Assembly (NCBI RefSeq): GCF_964340395.1
Contig: NC_135549.1
Location: 4,509,501 to 4,573,500, forward strand
Origin: Glandiceps talaboti
Taxonomy: Eukaryota > Hemichordata > Enteropneusta > Spengelidae
Reading direction: 5' to 3'
Length of the DNA stretch: 64,000 bases
Shown here: positions 1 to 12,440 of the stretch, in pieces
Position numbering within the stretch: the first letter of the stretch is position 1
Layout of the letters: every line of letters starts with the position of its first letter
Position numbers and translations under genes: made by a program
Notes under the pieces: generated by a model
What the model was told of the DNA's origin: nothing
Database searches by the model: none
The model's input: the letters and a program-made list of their open reading frames with translations, nothing else

Positions 1-2991
1 CTGTAAAGGGTGTACATTTTTTTTCTTTCTCCAGATTGCATAAATATAGGTTTGGTTGAGGCATGTGAAATACAGAATTAGGTATGACTGCCTGCTGGGT
101 AGCAAATGTAAAGGCCTTGATTTGTACTTTACTGTTTTCTCATTGTCACAAATCCAACAGGTCTTTTATGGGGAACTGAAAAATTGGCAAGGTTTGCAAG
201 AATGCTATTTGTCTTTATGACACAATAAAAATGAAAATAATTGCTTTTTCTGATTAAGTCATTATTTTAATCAAAACACCTTACCAATAAAATTATTGAT
301 GTTATTTGAAAGTCATCATTGTTATTAGAGATATGATTATTATCCAGTATTGGGATTTATGTATCAGACTTACGTTGTAGATTTGTAGGAAGTACATTGT
401 GTTTGTATTTCACACATCTCTCCATGTCCATCATCTAAAGATAAAATAGTAGATATCTTTACAGCCTAAGCAATTACAATTTAAGCATGTTTCATTTTTA
501 TTCAAGACTATGGCAGTTTTTGCTAAGCTTATAATCAAAATTTTGACTTTTACATTCTTTTAAATTCTTACTGGAGTAATTTAATTAAGTACTCTACATG
601 TAGTATAAATGTATGATGTGACGATTAACTCTTCTGTGGGTTATATGTCAACTTGTGATTGCCATATTTGGGTTAAAGAACAACTACAATATATAATTGT
701 ATCATAGTCATGCCCTCTAGTCCTTATTTTTGCAACTTGGAGAATGACAGAATCAGTTTTTTGCTAAGCCGAAACCTGAAAAGCAGGATTTAACACACAC
801 ATATACTGCCAAGATAAATTTAGATCATTTTACTTCTACTGCTGATACAATTTGCACCTTAAGATGTTAGATGTGTTGTCATGGCAATGAAATAGTGTGT
901 AATCACCCAGATGAAATCATACTGTATAATATACCCATTACCAGTTATATTTTTCAATTTCCTTGAATGGATTAACTTGCGAAATGCTGTATTCCAAACT
1001 GAATGTTAAGCTGCGTATAGTTGTACAGATCTATTCTACAGTATTTAAAATCTCAGGACTCACTGCTTTTGTTGCTGACTCCAAATACTGTTCTGTGATT
1101 TTCCAGGGGATAGCTAGAGATAAATTCTTTTTTTTTTTGTAACAGTGACCCATTTTAGCATAGTCAAGACGTGTCCTGAATCTCTCAAACAGTTTTGAAA
1201 GACCAGCATGCACATAGATGTATATTATTAGTATTTGATATAACACATTTTCCAACAACTTTGCTACCAATTCTCAAATACTAGCTACATGGACACAAAG
1301 TTCTATAAAGATAGAAATTGAGGACAGGATGTCTTTTAGTTTATTTTGTTAGTTATGTTGTTTTAGTTAATTATTTAAAAAAGAAATAGAAATCAGACAT
1401 ACACCTACTTCACAAATGGTTCACATTTTTTTACAGAAACCATACATCTGTTCTAAGAATTAACAGCTTTTTTTGTGATTCTTGACAATTTCTCAATCTC
1501 TATTTCTTCAGTAAAACAGATGGAGGATACTGTTTTGAATAAAGATGTATTCGAATAATTTTGGATTATAATTCAGTGGAACAAACGAATGTAAAATAGT
1601 CATGTGAAAGGCTGTAAACTTTATTTTAAAACTTATCAAACTTTACAAAGCCTCATGCAATCTGCATACAAAATATACATGGATACATGTATATTGTTGT
1701 GCCAAGATACAGTCTCACTGACTCAATTTTTTTTAAACAATCAATAGAATTTTACCACCTACATGTATGCATGTCATGATAAAGATAGCAATCATTTGAT
1801 TTTTGGTCGACACTTTGACTTCTGCTTCACGTGATACACAATCATGCATTACTCATTTATTGTTGTTGTGCACAAAAATAAGTCAACCGTCTTGTTCTAT
1901 TTTGATTCGCCAGAATGAGGTACAATGCTGTTGTAGGTATTGTGAGCTATTTTCTACCGACAAAGTGCTTTGTGCTCTACTGCTCAACAAATACAATTTT
2001 TCCAACTCTCTGTAGCACACACTATCAACTCAACACAATGTTCTCATTTCATTTTGTACAATACATACCAATCAAATCATTTTATAGCTCCAGGAATTCC
2101 TTCCAACTGAAGGATGCTTTTACTGTGTGTAAACACTTGCCCTTTCAAATTTTATGCATACATGACTCTTTCAATTTTGTATGTAAAGGGTGCAGTCATT
2201 ATACTAGAAATATGGAAAATGACTTCCTTGTATTGAAATAGCCTAACCATGAAATTATCTGTCTTTTATCACACATGGCTAGCTAGAGGTGTGTGACGGC
2301 AAACTTATTGATTTCCATTAAGTTTAACAATTACTTTTCAATGGATAGGAATACTGAATTTTTACTCAGTTGGTAGTTGTCAGATAAAATGACACTATGT
2401 GTTAAATTCAAAGACTTTTATCTTACAAGTTAAAAATCACTACACTGCAATGTTATGCATAGGATTCTTCATGAAATCTATCTTTTTCTTTTATATATAT
2501 TGCTCTTCAAAAAATCCCATTTTGTCAAGTTTTAAGCAGTCATCGCAACTTCATAATTTTAACTACATTTAAATAATTTAAGGAAATTTTGTCAAAAAAA
2601 GTTATGTGGCTAAAAGTTGATGAATCTTTTATAATTTACGAGGCTAAAACAATTATTTGTTTGAAAATTTTAAAAGAACAACAGTACTGCTTTAAAAGGT
2701 GAGTTGTAGATTACTTTTAAAAGATTCAGTTGTATAAACTGAGAGTAAATGGTAAAGTGAAGCTCATTCCACCACAGGCACTGGAATTGGAGTGGCTGAA
2801 AAGGCTTTGAAAACACAATTTTTTGTACGACATGTATCTTATTAAAGTTAGCCAAGTTTCTAGAGCATTATGTTACTAAACTTCAACTGAAGAAAACCCA
2901 GGTAAAACTTAATTATTAGAAGTTGGGGGTTTATTAGTTGTGTGTCTTTGAAAAACAACAACAACCATGTTGTTATCTTTAAAACATACTT
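1..2991. other. No identifiable feature
   Basis: AT-rich sequence with short random open frames. It may be intron or flank of the CEP83-like gene. I see no supported exon. Confidence 0.5.
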
Positions 2992-3289
2992 TTCTCAATG
3001 TGCCTCTCTCAGTTCATAAATAGCATTGTAGTTGAGTACTGTTCTCAATGTGCCTCTCTCAGTTCATAAATAGCATCATACTTGAGTACTGTTCTCAATG
3101 TGCCTCTCTCAGTTCATAAATAGCATTGTAATTGAGTACTGTTCTCAATGTGCCTCTCTCAGTTCATAAATAGCATTGTAATTGAGTACTGTTCTCAATG
3201 TGCCTCTCTCAGTTCATAAATAGCATCATAGTTGAGTACTGTTCTCAATGTGTCTCTCTCAGTTCATAAATAGAATCATAGTTGAGTAT
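2992..3289. repeat. Minisatellite, 50-bp unit, about 6 copies
   Basis: Near-identical units built on CTCAATGTGCCTCTCTCAG and TTCATAAATAGCAT; differences are few, so the array is young. Confidence 0.9.
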
Positions 3290-6200
3290 CATAGTGGAAA
3301 CTGAGCAGGATGGTATAAATTGTGATATCAAGCTGATACATTAAGTGTGAAAAATAGACGACAGAAAGGAGTGTGGCAATAATATAATTTGAGTTTAAAG
3401 AGTTGAAACGAGAGGTGAATTTTAATGATCAGATATTACACCAGAGTAGGAGTTCAAATGAAATGTTCAGAAAATTAAAAGGTTTTGATAAGGTTGAAAG
3501 TAACTGTGTTAGCATGATTCTTTATTTCCATTTTATGACTACTATTACTATACCAATAGCGCTAATAGACACAAGACATATTGGTACAGTTTACACAGGA
3601 AACAATCATTCTGTTTTTGTATGGTGAAACACATTATGACATGAAACTGTAATAATGAAACTTTTCAGAAGTTACATACTTTGAATTCATTTATAAGTGG
3701 AGGAACAGACATACAAATGTATGGAAATACACAGTATTATAATTGAATGCACCCTGGTATTGAAATGAAGCTGTCTTCTATCACAAATACATTTATCATT
3801 TTTACGACCTAACAGAATGTTGTCACAGCATCTTTGCTACACCCCATGCTGACCTTTTTCTAAGGTCAGTTAAATTACACATTACAGTAGACGATAATTT
3901 TAACAATATGGATAATGTATGGATTTCATTTTATGAAAAGGGCTGTGTTTTTGTTTCTGTGGGGTTCATTACAATACTTTCATTTCTGTTTCCAGGGGTT
4001 TCAGTTACTGCTTTACAGTATGTCCTGTCCACTATATAAATCATACATTAATTTTAAATATTCGTAACTTTTGAGATGAAGAATAGCCAGAAAACAGATA
4101 TATTCCCTGTTTGAACACCACCTTGTTTACCCGTGGTATGAAATTTGAAAAAAAAAACTATTTTCTTCCATGTGTATGACGACAATTCCTCATTATGAGA
4201 GCTACTATTATTAGTATTTCAAATGGCACTCTAACCAGAAATCTTATCACAAGTAGGTAATTTGTTTCTTTGCCTATTATATTAACACTTACTTGTTAGT
4301 GCAATTTGGTTGGTACACGGTTGAATGGAATTGGCTCATTACTTAGGTTGAGATTGCTCACTTCAGAGGAAACGTGATAGTGTGAGTTATTAGAAGTACT
4401 ATTCATAGAATTCTGTCTACAAAGTAGATAAACCTTTACATTTAGTTTGTGACACAAACAAATCAATAATAACCTGCAGATATGTAATATTACTGATATT
4501 CTGTCTACCTACTTAGGAGGTTTGCAACTCAGCAATTGATTTTCAGATTCATCCAAGTGCTCATAGTGTCATAGAATTTTGTCATCCGTAAGCTTAACCC
4601 ACTTCTTTAGTAGGAAATACATATATGCATCATCTTGTATTCTAGATATTAACAATGTCTTTGTTTTTCATATGTTGCATAGAACACAAAGTCTGGTGGT
4701 CATTCTGAAATAAATTTGGGATATTAAACTCACGGGATTTTGAACCTTAGTCCAAAGTTTGCACTGTGATCAATGGCGTAACATTTTTATTAATTTGTAA
4801 GTTTTTTACGACTCATATTGAGCTATTTGTAGTTTCTTCATGTAGGAAATCTACATGGGAATTGCATGTTGCTAAGAGCTTCAGAAAGGGATTATCTATT
4901 ATACCTTTATTTCACTAAATCACCTTACTGTTCAATTTTTTAAGAAACTTATTCCTTTTTTGACTGACTTTAGGGAATTTAACACTATTAGACAGAATCA
5001 GAGGGGGAAAATTCATTTTCAGTTTGAATGACTTTCTTTTTTTCTAACATAATTTGACAGAAATGCCTTCAAACTTACTAGATTTCAAGATCAGTGATGT
5101 GCACTGTCTATCATGTCCCATGATTTGTTATCTCAGACACTTTCACCAACTCATTAGCAGTTTAGTGATAAAGCTTGACTCAATCCTGAGATGCGTAATA
5201 CAATTTCGTAATACAGTTTTGTCTTTGACTGTTCTGAATTCACACAGTTTTTGATTATCGGATATACTGTATCTGGTTTGAAAATTTTAATATGATTACA
5301 TCTAGATCCCAACCAGACAATCCTTAGAATCTATCACAATAATTTAGCTTCACTTGAGATATCTTGGTATATGTAGATTTTGATGATATTATCTCAGTTG
5401 TAGCTGCAGTATACATTTATGTCTGACATGTCCACGGTGTAATTTAATGTACCCAGTTTATTCATGACTAGAGAAGCCAGGCTTTATACATGTATTGTAA
5501 ACCTAGATATTTTTCCTACTGTGAAATTCTGGGAATTTTAATCTAAGACTATTTTATGGCAATTAAACTTGCACATCAATGAATCTGGTCCATTACAATG
5601 TGACTAAAAAAAACTGCATATTTTTTGCAAATTTCCCTTTCAAAAATTAGGTGTACATATGTTCAATATTCCCAAAGAAGGCCTTTTCTTTATTTACCTT
5701 CGGGTCGCCACAAGTCAGAATGTTAAATGCTTTTGTGCTGTCAAGATTTAACCTTTCAAAACTCAAATACTACTAAATTGCCAGATGTCAACATTTCAAA
5801 CAATTACATGCCATCAAGATTCAACCTTTGAAGAACCAAGAAATTCAATTAACTTACAGATATATTTTACAACCAGTATCATACATAAAAGTTGTTTTCA
5901 TACATCTCTGGATAGCCTAGTATCCGAAATATGCTTGCGATAAAACTAGAGTTAAGTTTATTGGTTTGATACAAATAATGCTAATGCACTTGCTGTCGGT
6001 TTCATTTCACACAGGCATGATTCAATAAAGTATGAACATTACTCTAGATTGATTGTCTTGTGGTGCAGTTGCCTGAGGTGATATTGATGGAGTAATTGCA
6101 ATATATTGCCTTGGGTCATTTATCTTAATCTCCACAACCTTGCGCTAACCATGCTAACATTGACCAGGTTAGCTGTATAACCATAGATTTTAATTAGATA

Positions 6201-6884
6201 TCTCACAAGAGATTAATTAAAGGATGGAAATCAAAGTGTCAATTTCATGGAACATCATGAAATTTATAATTATACTCAATTTATATAGTGTCATCTTAAA
6301 TATGATTAATTGGTCAGGTAGTAAAAAATGAAAATTGAAAAAAAGAAAAGAAAAAAAAGTAAATGTGTACACGTTGGTGATATTGGCAATTCATAATCAT
6401 ACGTTTCTATACAGAACTATACAGAACAGTTGCAGATACATGTAGTGATATAAAATAGCTGTAAGAAAGTCTACATTTTCAATTCATTTTGTAACTAATA
6501 TAACCTGACTATAAAACCAAGTTATAATCATGACTTATTTTGTACCCATCTTTTAATGCTGCACTCAAAATAACTCACATGCAGAGATAATACAATGAAT
6601 AAAAATGTATTATCTACATATTTGTTGTCATGGTTGCATATGTTGTTACAGTGGTTGATAAAATGACTTACACATTGTTAGATTTGAAGTCTAATCAGTA
6701 AGATTGTATGACGTATAGTATGATGATGGATTTAACAGACTAATAAGATCAACGCTGACAGATCCAAAATGAATGCCCTTTGATCAAAAACTTAGTTAAT
6801 TTTGGTATAGAAAAGGATAAAGATAAGAGTCAGTTCATCATGTAGTTGATAATAAATCTGTCCTGATTTATTGTTTGCCTGCAG
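3290..6884. other. No identifiable feature (probable intron)
   Basis: Directly upstream of a plus-strand acceptor, so it is most likely intron of the CEP83-like gene. No exon found; the frames at 3403 and 5054 have no coding character. Confidence 0.5.
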
Positions 6885-6985
6885 AAAAAGAAGAAGTATG
6901 CCAAATTATTGAAACATCAGAAAGAGAAGATCCAGGTTCTGAAGGCCAAGCTTGAGGAGATGGAAATAGAGAGACAGTCATTGAA
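6885..6985 (+). CDS. CEP83: CEP83-like, antepenultimate coding exon
   Basis: Acceptor TTGCCTGCAG before 6885 and donor GTAAGT after 6985. The exon reads in phase 0 as 33 codons plus two bases, beginning KKKKYAKLLKHQKEK. The even spacing of Leu and charged residues indicates a coiled coil. Confidence 0.75.
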
Positions 6986-8973
6986 GTAAGTTGAATAACA
7001 GTTTGGGATTATCATTTCAGCATGGGTTTCATTGACATCTGGCAAACTGACATTCTCATGGTTCTTGTTTAATTTATGAATTGCATGCAAGCTGCCATTT
7101 TCCTTTAAGTCATTTTCCTAGTCCTATACTGTGGCAGTGTGCATTTACCCTTCTGCACATCCGTTTTCACTAAGAGTTCCAATCCTTATCACAGAGCTGT
7201 TAAAACTTAATGAATGATGTAGATCAACTGTTATTTGATTGAAGTTAGTAAAAACAAATGTCTAAAGTTTTCCATAACTTTTGCAACAAATTTAACCTTA
7301 GACAACAGAGTTAGATTTCCATTGTCTACGATTAAACACACTTTAATATTGTAAATCTCGTTGAATTACATTTTGACCTTAAAGCAGAGTATCCATTTTC
7401 ATGGTTTTTATGGCACAAAGTCTAAAATTGGTTATGTTTTGAACTGCTGATGACAAATGTAGCAGTATATGTAGAGGTATATTACCTATGTTTATAATGT
7501 GAGTGCTAATGGCTTCTTCTCCATGTTTATCTACAGGCAAAATGTCCCACATGCAACATATACAAAATTAAAACGTCAGCTAAGAGACTTGTACCAACGT
7601 CACACTGAATTTCGCCAGGTGATTCTCAATGGTATATCTCAGATGACGATTGGAGACTTCAAATATGCTTCAGTCCCATTTGGAGTTGATGCATCTCCTC
7701 TATCATGGGCAAACCAGAGTGGATTGGTAAGTATTTCCAGCAAGGCAAATTGGTTTGAAAAAATGTAAATCTTCATTACTGCATGAGTGAGCTTTGATGG
7801 CTTTCAACCTGATGTTAAGTCACAGTTTGGTGGTTAATTAAGTACAAGTAACAAAATGCCTTTACAATCATTGCCATATGTTTTTGATCATATAAGTCAA
7901 TTGGATGACTCAAGAAATCTTATTTTTTTCGGCTTCATTCTAACCCTGTATGTTTAATGTGAGATCACTACTGCATAGTAGTACAAAGTACACACACTTG
8001 CCAGTCTTTGCATGCACTATGTCTTAAGTGATTTTAAAAATTAGATTAAAGTGGCAATGAATGATGCATACTAATGTTAGATGAACTGGATGAAATACAT
8101 GCAGTAAGATGGGTAGTGAATGTGTAATTCACATGAATGGCTTAAATGTTCATTTAATACATACAATATATGACGCAATTTTGGGAGAGGATTTAAAGGA
8201 TAATACCTTTAATAAATAACCATTTCGTGAATTTCCGTAATTACACTTGTCAAATGCAGAAGAATTTCCATCGATATCCTGCTCTCTAAAGTCATGGTTC
8301 ATTTGGCATCATAACATTTTTTCTTCTTCCAAAAAACAGTTGCTGTATTTGTCAAACAAAAATGTCTCATAAGTGTACATTTCTTGACTTTATTATCATT
8401 TATTGCTTTTTGCATGTACAATTTTGTAGTTCCTCATAGCTTTTTATATACATTCATAGAATCATATAATGAGCTAAATGCTTCTCTTGTAGAATTTCCA
8501 ATGATATGGTACTGAATATATATGTATTAGACTAGGCAAAGAAATTCACACCATTGGGAATTTGTGGGTTTATGTTTTACTACACAGAGGGAAAGCAATT
8601 TGCTGAGTTAATTCGTGAAAAAACACACATGACTTGATAAATTAACAACACTTTCAATATGAGCCAATTTGTTACCATTAAAAGTCAAAGCCATTACAAC
8701 CACTAGTTAATTATCGTATCAAATCCCTGAAGATTGACGACTTAATCAAACAACTTAATCACATCATAATTCATGGTTTACTTGTAGGAACATCAACACC
8801 AACATCAACGTGATTTAATGGCCATGAAAGAAAGACTAGATAACCTTGATGACAACCAACGCCAACAACTGGATGATTTAGTTGGCAACTTGGAACCATC
8901 CAAAATTGAGGAAGGAGATAAAGAAAATATTTCAACCATGACAGACAAACAAAGTGAGACTGGCAAACTCTGA
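6885..8973 (+). CDS. CEP83: CEP83 (CCDC41)-like centrosomal coiled-coil protein, C-terminal three exons (5' partial)
   Basis: Exons at 6885-6985, 7537-7726 and 8788-8973 have canonical AG/GT borders and agreeing phases (out 2, in 2, out 0, in 0). They encode 158 C-terminal residues. The first exon is a Lys/Glu-rich coiled coil. The second holds a NVPHATYTKLKRQLRDLYQR segment followed by a Pro/Ser linker. The third is a Gln/His-rich helix (RDLMAMKERLDNLDDNQRQQ) with an acidic tail and a TGA stop. The order of coiled coil, RRH-EFR-type helix, hydrophobic Pro linker and a Q-rich final helix matches my memory of the vertebrate CEP83 C-terminus. In vertebrates CEP83 recruits distal-appendage proteins and docks the mother centriole to membrane at the start of ciliogenesis. 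Introns are 0.55 and 1.06 kb. I found no convincing exon upstream within the first 6.8 kb, so the N-terminal part is missing or far away. Another centrosomal coiled-coil protein remains possible. Confidence 0.72.
7537..7726 (+). CDS. CEP83: CEP83-like, penultimate coding exon
   Basis: Acceptor ATCTACAG and donor GTAAGT. The split Lys codon is completed across the intron, followed by 63 codons. An amphipathic helix rich in Arg/Lys leads into a hydrophobic linker (VPFGVDASPLSW). The open frame that starts upstream at 7499 is only read-through from the intron. Confidence 0.75.
8788..8973 (+). CDS. CEP83: CEP83-like, terminal coding exon
   Basis: Acceptor TACTTGTAG before 8788, then 61 codons and a TGA at 8971-8973. 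It starts with repeated His-Gln pairs, continues as a charged helix and ends in a hydrophilic, Asp/Glu/Ser/Thr-rich tail. Confidence 0.75.
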   Translation, partial: EHQHQHQRDLMAMKERLDNLDDNQRQQLDDLVGNLEPSKIEEGDKENISTMTDKQSETGKL

Positions 8974-9019
8974 TTTGATAACATTTTTTAGTCTTTTATA
9001 AGTTGTAACCACATCGTGT

Positions 9020-9025
9020 AATAAA
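9020..9025 (+). promoter_or_regulatory. Poly(A) signal candidate for the CEP83-like gene
   Basis: AATAAA lies 47 bases after the stop codon. A second AATAAA at 9726-9731 could serve a longer 3' UTR; the sequence between is AT-rich with no coding signal. Confidence 0.45.
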
Positions 9026-10257
9026 TCAAAAGTCATTTTATACCATTCTACATGGAAACTTTTATATTTGTGAACCCTTCTGCCTTTTCAAATTTTCCAA
9101 TCTTTTCCGTATATCTTTCTTTATATTGTTTTCTTGTCGTTCTCTTCTTAAGTTTCATTACTTTTCTTATATATGTATAGCTGATGCTATCTTTTGAGCA
9201 TACACCATGATACTGGTTGACCATTTTTCTCTAATATCTTTTTGAATAGTTTAGGTATATTTTATAACATTAATAGCAGTTGCAATTCTTGTCAAAAACA
9301 TATATAACTTTTTATGGTTTTGAAATATCATATCTCCTTGTGCAAACAAAATGGATGCACCCATCCCATCAGCTCAAATGTGTAGTGTTGAATGTCAAGT
9401 TATTCTAAAATTGAGACATGATAAAAAATACACACACTTTTGCCTCAAATGATGTGTTTCTTCAAACATCCCTCAATAACACAAAAAGTACTTTTGGTCC
9501 TTTTATGTAACTACATATTGGGAGATAACAATATTGGTGATTCATAGTCAGGCAGGTTTTAAAGGTCTTCTCCAGCTATACTGTATACAAAATGTAAATA
9601 TGTAGGCTACAAAGGCTACAAATAACTTTATTTCAATTTTCTAGACATACACTATAGCATTCATGATTCACATTAACAATTGTAAATTCTGTATTATGAT
9701 GTTTTTTTTACCAAATATGATGTGAAATAAACTTTATGTTCATCTAGAATACAGTATGCACTTAATTTTTTATCTCTTAAGTAGTCTTTTCGAAAGTATT
9801 AAAATGATAATCAGCAAAAAATTATGAAAAATTACTAAGTCCAAATATCCTAGTTTACATGAGATTTAGCTCTCAAATTTTTGGTTGAATTCACTCTTTG
9901 GTTTTAGTACAATGAATAGTAAATGCCTACTTATGTTCTCATCTAAAAGACACACAGTGCTAGGGTGTGGCCACATCCTAGTGCTAGGAAGAGGAGCACA
10001 GCCATGTACCAGCAATTTGCCTCACAGCTCTGTTGCAGGGTATATTTTTCCATGGTCCTGCTATGTGTACATGGCTGTGAAAAATATGCCTGTTACATTT
10101 ATGTGTATATCACCTCTGTGCCAGGACTGTTCCACACATCTTTCTTCCATGGCTGTGCTCAACACAGTTTCGCATATCCCAGTACCAGAGCTATAATGGA
10201 ATCATACCCTGTAACAGTTCTTTTTATCCTGTCCGATCAGCATGGTTCACAGCAATG

Positions 10258-10725
10258 TTCACATAGCTGGTCCTTGGCTGTGGGAAATACCTTGTTACAA
10301 TATTGTTCACATAGCTGGTCCTTGGCTGTGGGAAATACCTTGTTACAATATTGTTCACATAGCTGGTCCTTGGCTGTGGGAAATACCTTGTTACAATATT
10401 GCTCACATAGCTGGTACTTGGCTGTGGGAAATACCTTGTTACAATATTGCTCACATAGCTGGTACTTGGCTGTGGGAAATACCTTCAAGTTACAATATTG
10501 CTCACATAGCTGGTCCTTGGCTGTGGGAAATACCTTGTTACAATATTGCTCACATAGCTGGTACTTGGCTGTGGGAAATACCTTGTTACAGTATTGCTCA
10601 CATAGCTGGTACTTTTCTGTGGGAAATACCTTGTTACAGTATTGCTCACATAGCTGGTACTTTTCTGTGGGAAATACCTTGTTACAGTATTGCTCACATA
10701 GCTGATACTTAGCTGTGGGAATAAA
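10258..10725. repeat. Minisatellite, 48-bp unit, 10 copies
   Basis: Units share CACATAGCTGGT and GGGAAATACCTTGTTACA. The unit is 16 codons long, so several frames stay open on both strands. One copy has a 3-base insertion (near 10490). Diverged units extend upstream to about 9960. Long open frames here reflect the repeat unless expression is shown. Confidence 0.9.
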
Positions 10726-12021
10726 CTCTTGTACATGGATAAAAACATATGCTGCATTGCTATTTCTCACATCCATTGTACATGGATGTTTGCATGTCAG
10801 TTACAAAACTGTCAAATCTAGGCATGTCGCAGCTGTGTGCGTGCTAGTCTAAGAGCTCTTTGAGGGATATTTTAAACATAGCTGGTACAGCCAGTGTGGC
10901 TCCATAGGGTTGGTACACCTATGTGCACAACCCTGTACTAGGTATGTGACTGTTAAATAGGTTGATTGTGAGATCCAGTTTATTAAGGAAGACATTTTTT
11001 ATTAACCTTACCCAGAACTACTTAATTGCAATACTTATTTCAAATGATAAAAGAAAATGGATGACATCTATTTCATAAATATGTATATTCCATGCACAAA
11101 GAATTTACTTAATTTCACCGGAAAGAATGAAAATGAATATATTCAGTTATTTAAGATTTTATGGAATCTTTTGTTTAGTTCTAAAGCAAAGCAATCATAT
11201 TAACTCTTGCACATTATTTTTTCATCTCAAAAAAATGGTGCTGATTATATATGTACTTAAATGATAAACATATTCAAATTAGATCTCTATAATATTATTT
11301 GTATAAAATGTGTATTTTACAATCAAATATTTTGTCTATATTCAGCAGTGTAAGTAATAACCCAAGCATTAACCTGTACATAATTTGTTATATATTTTTT
11401 GGATTTGTTTGCCTACTTTATGTTTTTTTTAATAGTGCATCAAAATCCAGATATCAAAATTTTCCAAATGTAATTTGATGTTTTTGTAATTTTGTATGTC
11501 TCCAGCATTGTTAATAAACCATGCATTTTATATAACAAATAACTGTCATTATATTTATAGTTGTCTTGTTGATGGATGATAGGGAAGTATAAGTGTCTCC
11601 ACATTTATTAAAATGTGTTAAGGTACCACTAAAGATGAAAAATGGTATAACATTTATAGCATGAGGACCTGGACGTGTTATTTCGTAATTAAAATTGTTC
11701 AAATGTATGTTACATGTTGCACATATGTATGTACTAATAAAGTCATCATGATAACAACCAGGGTTGCTTTATATTATATCATGTTATTGATTGGGACTAT
11801 TATATTGTAATCTTATGTCTAATATCACAGAATACAGGACAGATGCACATGAAAAGTTTGAATCTTGCATTGACATTTGAGTGTATAGTATTATGTTAAG
11901 CCACTTTCAGAAAATAATATGAGGGCGACATCAGTTTCACACAGTGCATTGAAAGGGGTTTTTGGATTTCTAATATTCAATATTATGGTGTTCAATATCA
12001 CAAATAAAGTATACCTGTGCT

Positions 12022-12290
12022 TTTAAGAATGGCCAATCTACTATCATAAAAGTAAGTAACAATGACTTTGGTAAATTTACTTTTTACTTTGGTAAATTAG
12101 TAACTCAATGACCAATATACGATGGTAAGTTAGTAACTCAATGACCAATCTATTCTTGTAAGTTAGTAATACAATGACTTATCTACTATGGTAAGTTGTC
12201 AACGCAACAACCAATTTACTATGGTAAGTTGTCAACACAATGACTAATCTACTATGGTAAGTTGTCAACGCAATGACCAATCTATCATAT
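12022..12290. repeat. Degenerate minisatellite, about 33-bp unit, 6-7 copies
   Basis: Units contain CAATGACCAATCTACTATGG and GTAAGTTGTCAACG; outer copies are more diverged. It adjoins the TA array at 12306. Confidence 0.8.
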
Positions 12291-12301
12291 AAGTAAGAAT
12301 A

Positions 12302-12440
<139 letters not shown>

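Noticed and set aside
2992-3289. CRISPR-like regular array
   Set aside because: Units are contiguous 50-bp repeats with no unique spacers; animal minisatellite. The same applies to the 48- and 30-bp arrays.
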